The position numbers and the translations under genes were made by a program. Below, in pieces: positions 5,802 through 9,166 of a stretch of DNA of 9,166 bases (the stretch's first letter is position 1; every line of letters begins with the position of its first letter). Location of the stretch: positions 1 to 9,166 of the forward strand of contig JANNFI010000035.1 in assembly GCA_031379665.1 (NCBI GenBank), written 5' to 3'. The stretch comes from SZUA-254 sp031379665. Lineage in GTDB: Bacteria; Bacteroidota; Ignavibacteria; UBA10030; SZUA-254. The notes under the pieces are model-generated. The model was not told where the DNA came from. It was given only the letters and a program-made list of their open reading frames with translations, and searched no databases.

Positions 5802-6791
5802 ATGGCAAGCAGGACAGGCATAGCGTATAACGAGAAATTCCTCGAGCACGACACTGGCCCCGGCCACCCCGAGCGGCCGGCGCGGCTGGCGTCGCTCGTA
5901 CGTCACCTCCGCGCGACCGGCACCTGGGCCGACCTGCAGCACCTGATCATCGACCCGGCCCCGGAGGAGTGGATCCTGAGGGTCCATACCCGCGAGCACC
6001 TTCAGGTGGTGAAAGATGCATGCCGGTCAGTCAATTCCAGCCTGTCCAGCCCGTCGAGCCGGTCGGGCCCCGCAGGCCAGGCGATGCTCGATGACGGCGA
6101 CACGGTGGTCTGCGGCGCGTCCTTCGACGCCGCCCTCCTCGCCGCCGGGTCGGTGATCGCGGCAATCGACGCGGTGGTCCCCGGCGTTCTGAAGAACGCA
6201 TTCTGCGCCGTCCGTCCCCCGGGGCACCACGCCGAGAGCGGCCGGCCGATGGGATTCTGCCTGTTCAATAACATCGCCGTCGGGGCGAGGTATGCGATCG
6301 AGAAATACCGACTTAAACGCGTGGCGATCGTCGACTGGGACGTCCACCACGGGAACGGGACGCAGGAGATCTTCTACGCGGACCGCTCCGTCTTCTTCAC
6401 GAGCATCCACCAGTTTCCGTTCTACCCCGGGACCGGCGCGCGCACCGAGCGCGGCACCGGAGACGGCCACGAGTACACCCTCAACATCCCGCTCCCCGCG
6501 GGCAGCGGCCACGACGACTACCTGGACGCGTTCCGCCGGGAGGTCCTGCCCGCGCTCGACGCCTACCGGCCGGAGCTCATCCTGATTTCCGCAGGCTTCG
6601 ACGCGCACCGGCTCGATCCGCTGGCGCAGATGACGCTCGACGAATCGTCGTTCGCGGAGATGACCCGACTCGTGATGCAGGCGGCCGACGAGTGCTGCTC
6701 CGGGAAGATCGTTTCGGTCCTCGAAGGGGGATACAACCTCGAGGCGCTCTGTGCCTCGGCCGACGCCCACCTCCGCGCGCTGGCGTCCTGA
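5802..6791 (+). CDS. Histone deacetylase-like (HDAC/acetylpolyamine amidohydrolase superfamily) zinc deacylase
   Basis: A 329-residue cytoplasmic enzyme that removes acetyl or similar acyl groups from an amine; bacterial members act on acetylated proteins, polyamines or small molecules, and the substrate here is unknown. It opens with the family's H-D-T-G-P-G-H-P-E-R-P (16-26). The active-site pair is His142-His143 in R-P-P-G-H-H-A. The zinc ligands are Asp180 and His182 (D-W-D-V-H-H-G) and Asp267 (A-G-F-D-A-H). The transition-state Tyr is Tyr311 in G-G-Y-N. All catalytic positions are intact. ATG 5802 is chosen because the family homology starts there and a promoter lies just upstream; upstream in-frame codons lie in promoter DNA. 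A Ser-rich insert at 79-90 comes from a 9-bp repeat. It is divergent from the minus-strand block and followed after 80 bp by a cyclase-like gene with its own promoter. Confidence 0.92.
   Translation: MASRTGIAYNEKFLEHDTGPGHPERPARLASLVRHLRATGTWADLQHLIIDPAPEEWILRVHTREHLQVVKDACRSVNSSLSSPSSRSGPAGQAMLDDGDTVVCGASFDAALLAAGSVIAAIDAVVPGVLKNAFCAVRPPGHHAESGRPMGFCLFNNIAVGARYAIEKYRLKRVAIVDWDVHHGNGTQEIFYADRSVFFTSIHQFPFYPGTGARTERGTGDGHEYTLNIPLPAGSGHDDYLDAFRREVLPALDAYRPELILISAGFDAHRLDPLAQMTLDESSFAEMTRLVMQAADECCSGKIVSVLEGGYNLEALCASADAHLRALAS
6039..6065 (+). repeat. Three imperfect in-frame 9-bp tandem repeats encoding (S-x-S)3
   Basis: The units AGCCTGTCC, AGCCCGTCG and AGCCGGTCG lie end to end and in frame, encoding S-L-S, S-P-S and S-R-S (residues 80-88 of the deacylase). 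They fall in a loop between the N-terminal region and the D-D-G-D-T segment, away from the catalytic residues. Confidence 0.7.
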
Positions 6792-6794
6792 GCC

Positions 6795-6838
6795 TTGACT
6801 TTCAGTTGGCTTTCAGTTGACTATCAGTTGACTTTCAG
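6795..6838 (+). repeat. Four contiguous 11-bp direct repeats upstream of the cyclase gene (likely regulator binding array)
   Basis: The unit TTGACTTTCAG occurs at 6795-6805 and 6828-6838 exactly, as TTGGCTTTCAG at 6806-6816, and as TTGACTATCAG at 6817-6827. There are no spacer bases and no fifth unit on either side. The array begins 3 bp after the deacylase stop codon. The 11-bp period is about one DNA turn, so equivalent bases face the same side of the helix. PhoB/OmpR-type response regulators and SARP activators bind head-to-tail repeats of this period. The identity of the binding protein is inference. Confidence 0.9.
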
Positions 6839-6856
6839 GCCACGCTTCGCTACCAT
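6828..6856 (+). promoter_or_regulatory. Predicted sigma70-type promoter for the cyclase-like gene
   Basis: TTGACT (6828-6833, 5 of 6 consensus) and TACCAT (6851-6856, 4 of 6 including the key T-A and final T) are exactly 17 bp apart. The -35 is the first half of the fourth 11-bp repeat. Transcription would start near 6863, leaving a leader of about 9 nt that is C-rich and has no Shine-Dalgarno. Confidence 0.6.
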
Positions 6857-6871
6857 ACCCACCAACCCCCT

Positions 6872-7864
6872 ATGACCGACCGGCCGAAAATCATCTCCAT
6901 TCAGCTCTGTGCCGCGCTCGTGCGCGTCCTCAACGGCGTGATGATCGGCATCGTCATCCTCTACCTCATCCCGTTCCTCGCGCTCCTGTCCGACAACGCC
7001 GAATCGTTCTCTTACATCGACGCCGCCCTCAAGGCGGAGGCGTCGGTGAGTACAGTGGTACGCGACAACATTCCGACGATGTACGGCGGCCGGGATCTCA
7101 CCAGGATCATCGTCATCGTCGGGTCCCTCGTGATCGGCGGGATCTTCGGCCGCGCCGCCGACAGGCTCCATAATTCGGTGAGGTTCCTGACCTACCGGAA
7201 GAACCTCGACGAGTGGAAGGCACAGATGAACATCTCCGACAACGCGATCGTCCTCTCTCCGCTCAACCGCACGCTCGAAGAGCTGAGGAACGCGAAGCGG
7301 AAGGACCGCGAACGATTGATGCGGGAGTACACCCAGGCGAAGAAACAACTCGATGCGATGGGGCGCGACCTGGCCTTCCTGGCGGTGGACATCGTGGACT
7401 CCACCGGGATGAAGGAACGGGAGGAACCCGCAATCGTCGAGCACGATTTCCGCGAGTACAAGCGGTTCGTGGACCGGATCTTCCTGAGCCACGGCTGCCT
7501 TCGGGCAGCCTGGACGCCTGACGGCGTAATGAGCTGCTTCACCTCAGTCGACGCGGCGGTGCGCGCCGCCCGCGAGATCATCACCGGGCTCGACCGCTTC
7601 AACCGCGAGGTGAAATCGATCAGGAGGGAGTTCGGCGTGCGCTGCGGCGTGAACTCAGGCTTCGTGTATTACGATGGCTCGGTCCCTCTCGAAGAAATCA
7701 GCGATCGGGTGATCGACATCGCCGGCCACATGCAGAAGCACGCGAAACCGAACAGCGTCTGCGTCGCCAAGCCAGCGATCGAGCCGCTCAACGACCGGGT
7801 CGGTTTCGAACCGTCCGGCAGGGTCGTCGACGGTTACGAAGTCTATGAGTGGGCCCGGAGCTGA
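6872..7864 (+). CDS. Membrane-anchored class III nucleotidyl cyclase-like protein with altered catalytic residues
   Basis: A 330-residue protein. Hydrophobic segments at about 19-40 and 77-94 enclose a short loop (41-76) that is probably extracytoplasmic and may sense something. Residues 132-165 are charged and likely coiled-coil, as in cyclase dimer linkers. Residues 166-310 form a class III adenylate/guanylate cyclase-type domain. The two metal-binding Asp positions are kept: Asp173 in A-V-D-I-V-D-S-T and Asp217 in T-P-D-G-V-M. The transition-state Asn and Arg of the usual N-x3-R motif are replaced by Asp282 and His286 in V-I-D-I-A-G-H. It may have low or unusual cyclase activity, or bind nucleotide as a sensor. 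I recall similar sequences in other bacteria, so this may be a subfamily feature. It is driven by the repeat-bearing promoter upstream and ends 3 bp from the convergent cysS stop. Confidence 0.85.
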   Translation: MTDRPKIISIQLCAALVRVLNGVMIGIVILYLIPFLALLSDNAESFSYIDAALKAEASVSTVVRDNIPTMYGGRDLTRIIVIVGSLVIGGIFGRAADRLHNSVRFLTYRKNLDEWKAQMNISDNAIVLSPLNRTLEELRNAKRKDRERLMREYTQAKKQLDAMGRDLAFLAVDIVDSTGMKEREEPAIVEHDFREYKRFVDRIFLSHGCLRAAWTPDGVMSCFTSVDAAVRAAREIITGLDRFNREVKSIRREFGVRCGVNSGFVYYDGSVPLEEISDRVIDIAGHMQKHAKPNSVCVAKPAIEPLNDRVGFEPSGRVVDGYEVYEWARS

Positions 7865-7867
7865 GTC

Positions 7868-9166
7868 TTACGATCGTTTCCAGCTCGTCCCCTCTTTCTT
7901 GTCCTCGAGCGTAATCCCCAGGTTTTGAAGCCCGTCTCTGATTTTATCGGAGAGAACCCAGAGCTTTTCCTTGCGCACCTCCGCGCGTAACTCCAGAATG
8001 AGGTCCATCAGCTGAGGTTCGATCGTTGCTCCAGCCGACCCCGCGTCCTTCCCAGGGACGATTCCCAGGATGCAGTCCGCCGTCTCGCTGAAGAACAGCG
8101 AAAACTCCGTGAGGGCCTTTGCATCCTTTCCGCCGGCGCCGAGCATCCCGTTGACCTCCCGGGCCGCGTCGAAGAGGACGGCGATGGCCTGGGGGGTGTT
8201 GAAATCGTCGTCCATCGCTTCGAAGAACCGTTTCCTGAAGACCGAGGATGGCCCTTCGACCGCCGCCTTCGAAGTCCCGGGAGGCAGGCCGGAACCCTGG
8301 GGAGCGTCGGTGAGCGGAGTCGCCGCGACGCCCGCCGCCGCTTCCAGGTTCCTCAGCGTGTTGATGAATTTCTCCCACCCCTTCCCCGCCCCGTCGAGCG
8401 CCTCATCGGTGAAGTCGAGCGTTCCCCGGTAGTGGCTCTGCAGGATGAAGAAGCGCATCACGAGCGGATGCCGCTTCGCGAAGGCGTCCTTCAGTAAAAT
8501 GACGTTGCCGAGCGACTTCCCCATCTTCTGACCGCCGACGGTGATCAGGTTGTTGTGGACCCAGTACTTCACGAATGGTTTCCCGGTGAGACATTCGCTC
8601 TGAGCAATCTCGCACTCGTGATGGGGAAACAGGTTGTCCATACCCCCGCCGTGGATGTCGAATGTCTCGCCGAGGTACTTCATCGACATCGCTGAGCACT
8701 CGACGTGCCAGCCCGGGAACCCCATCCCCCATGGGCTCGCCCACTGCATGATGTGGCCCGGTTCCGCCTTCTTCCACAGCGCGAAGTCGCTCGGACTCCG
8801 TTTCCCGGATTTCGGCGCCACGCGCGTACCGGCCTCGGCCTCGGAGGCGCTCCGGTTGGAGAGCTTCCCGTACTCCCGATCCTTCGACACATCGAAATAG
8901 ACCGACCCGTCGACTTCGTAGGCGAACCCGCCCGCGATCAGGCCTTTGACCATTTCTATCTGCTCGACGATGTGCCCGGTGGCCCGCGGCGCGATGTCCG
9001 GACGCATCACGTTCAGGGCGTCCATATCCTCGAAATAGCTCCTGGTGAAGGACTCCGCGATCTGCATCGGGTGGACGCGGTCCTTTTTGGATTGCTTCTC
9101 GATCTTGTCCTCGCCCTCGTCCGCGTCGTCGGTGAGGTGGCCCACGTCCGTGATGTTCTGCACGTA
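7868..9166 (-). CDS. cysS: Cysteinyl-tRNA synthetase, N-terminus beyond the right edge
   Basis: This enzyme charges tRNA-Cys with cysteine in the cytoplasm. The 432 residues present start at Y-V-Q-N-I-T-D-V-G-H-L and run to the C-terminus; the HIGH motif and first zinc Cys lie outside the window. Counting from the Val codon at 9163, the other zinc ligands are Cys156 (H-V-E-C-S-A-M), His181 and Glu185 (P-H-H-E-C-E-I-A-Q). The KMSKS loop is K-M-G-K-S (213-217), a variant I recall in some CysRS. The anticodon-binding side contains A-M-D-D-D-F-N-T-P-Q-A, and the protein ends in the usual L-G-I-T-L-E-D-x-x-x-G-T-S-W. A Gly/Pro-rich spacer of about 25 residues precedes A-M-D-D-D-F and is longer than in E. 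coli. The stop is TAA. Confidence 0.96.
   Translation of the reverse strand, partial: YVQNITDVGHLTDDADEGEDKIEKQSKKDRVHPMQIAESFTRSYFEDMDALNVMRPDIAPRATGHIVEQIEMVKGLIAGGFAYEVDGSVYFDVSKDREYGKLSNRSASEAEAGTRVAPKSGKRSPSDFALWKKAEPGHIMQWASPWGMGFPGWHVECSAMSMKYLGETFDIHGGGMDNLFPHHECEIAQSECLTGKPFVKYWVHNNLITVGGQKMGKSLGNVILLKDAFAKRHPLVMRFFILQSHYRGTLDFTDEALDGAGKGWEKFINTLRNLEAAAGVAATPLTDAPQGSGLPPGTSKAAVEGPSSVFRKRFFEAMDDDFNTPQAIAVLFDAAREVNGMLGAGGKDAKALTEFSLFFSETADCILGIVPGKDAGSAGATIEPQLMDLILELRAEVRKEKLWVLSDKIRDGLQNLGITLEDKKEGTSWKRS

Noticed and set aside
5723..5854. Upstream extension of the 134-residue protein containing P-C-N-C-G-S-G, which resembles a SEC-C zinc motif
   Set aside because: The matching residues come from the AT-rich divergent promoter and the antisense of the deacylase start. 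The motif lacks the following K-K-Y and C-C/H part, so it is a chance likeness.
6027..6770. A 247-codon minus-strand frame opposite the deacylase, and a similar one at 6824-7492 opposite the cyclase
   Set aside because: Both are highly charged, Val/Asp/Arg-rich reverse readings of genes whose motifs are intact on the plus strand.

Overview
The window is high-GC bacterial DNA, densely packed with genes on both strands. The lipobox-bearing lipoprotein and the M48-type protease tail suggest a cell with lipoprotein export and probably an outer membrane. The gene set (a short Rho, an HDAC-like deacylase, a divergent class III cyclase, a CysRS with a KMGKS loop) would suit a lineage such as Acidobacteriota or the FCB group. 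I cannot assign the phylum from sequence alone. No phage, insertion sequence, CRISPR array, tRNA or rRNA was seen.

Layout. Positions 1-1171 (+) hold the C-terminal end of an M48-family metalloprotease and then a lipoprotein of the amidohydrolase (TIM-barrel) superfamily. Positions 1177-5722 (-) form a six-gene, apparently co-transcribed block. Read in transcription order it is: an unrecognised 134-aa protein, a short Rho-type helicase, an HhH-GPD DNA glycosylase, a 117-aa HEPN-like helical protein, and two tandem, mutually homologous CDP-alcohol phosphatidyltransferases. From rho onward the junctions are overlaps of 4, 4 and 8 bp and then a 5-bp gap, so translation is probably coupled. The upstream phosphatidyltransferase carries an in-frame amber codon at codon 10, at a position where its neighbour has Lys.

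Positions 5723-5801 are an AT-rich divergent promoter region between the minus-strand block and an HDAC-like deacylase (5802-6791, +). On both strands the best -10 element lies only 5 nt from the start codon and no Shine-Dalgarno sequence is visible, which fits leaderless transcripts. Positions 6792-6871 hold four perfectly phased 11-bp direct repeats. The last one supplies the -35 of a good promoter for a membrane-anchored class III nucleotidyl cyclase-like protein (6872-7864, +). That protein keeps both metal-binding Asp positions but has Asp and His where the catalytic Asn and Arg normally sit. Positions 7868-9166 (-) hold cysteinyl-tRNA synthetase, running off the right edge without its HIGH end. 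Convergent gene pairs end 5 bp (lipoprotein/phosphatidyltransferase) and 3 bp (cyclase/cysS) apart.

Most worth following up are the amber codon in a conserved gene, the helically phased repeats in front of the cyclase, and the Rho-glycosylase-phospholipid operon with its Rho altered at the primary RNA-binding site. None of these by itself proves a new system.
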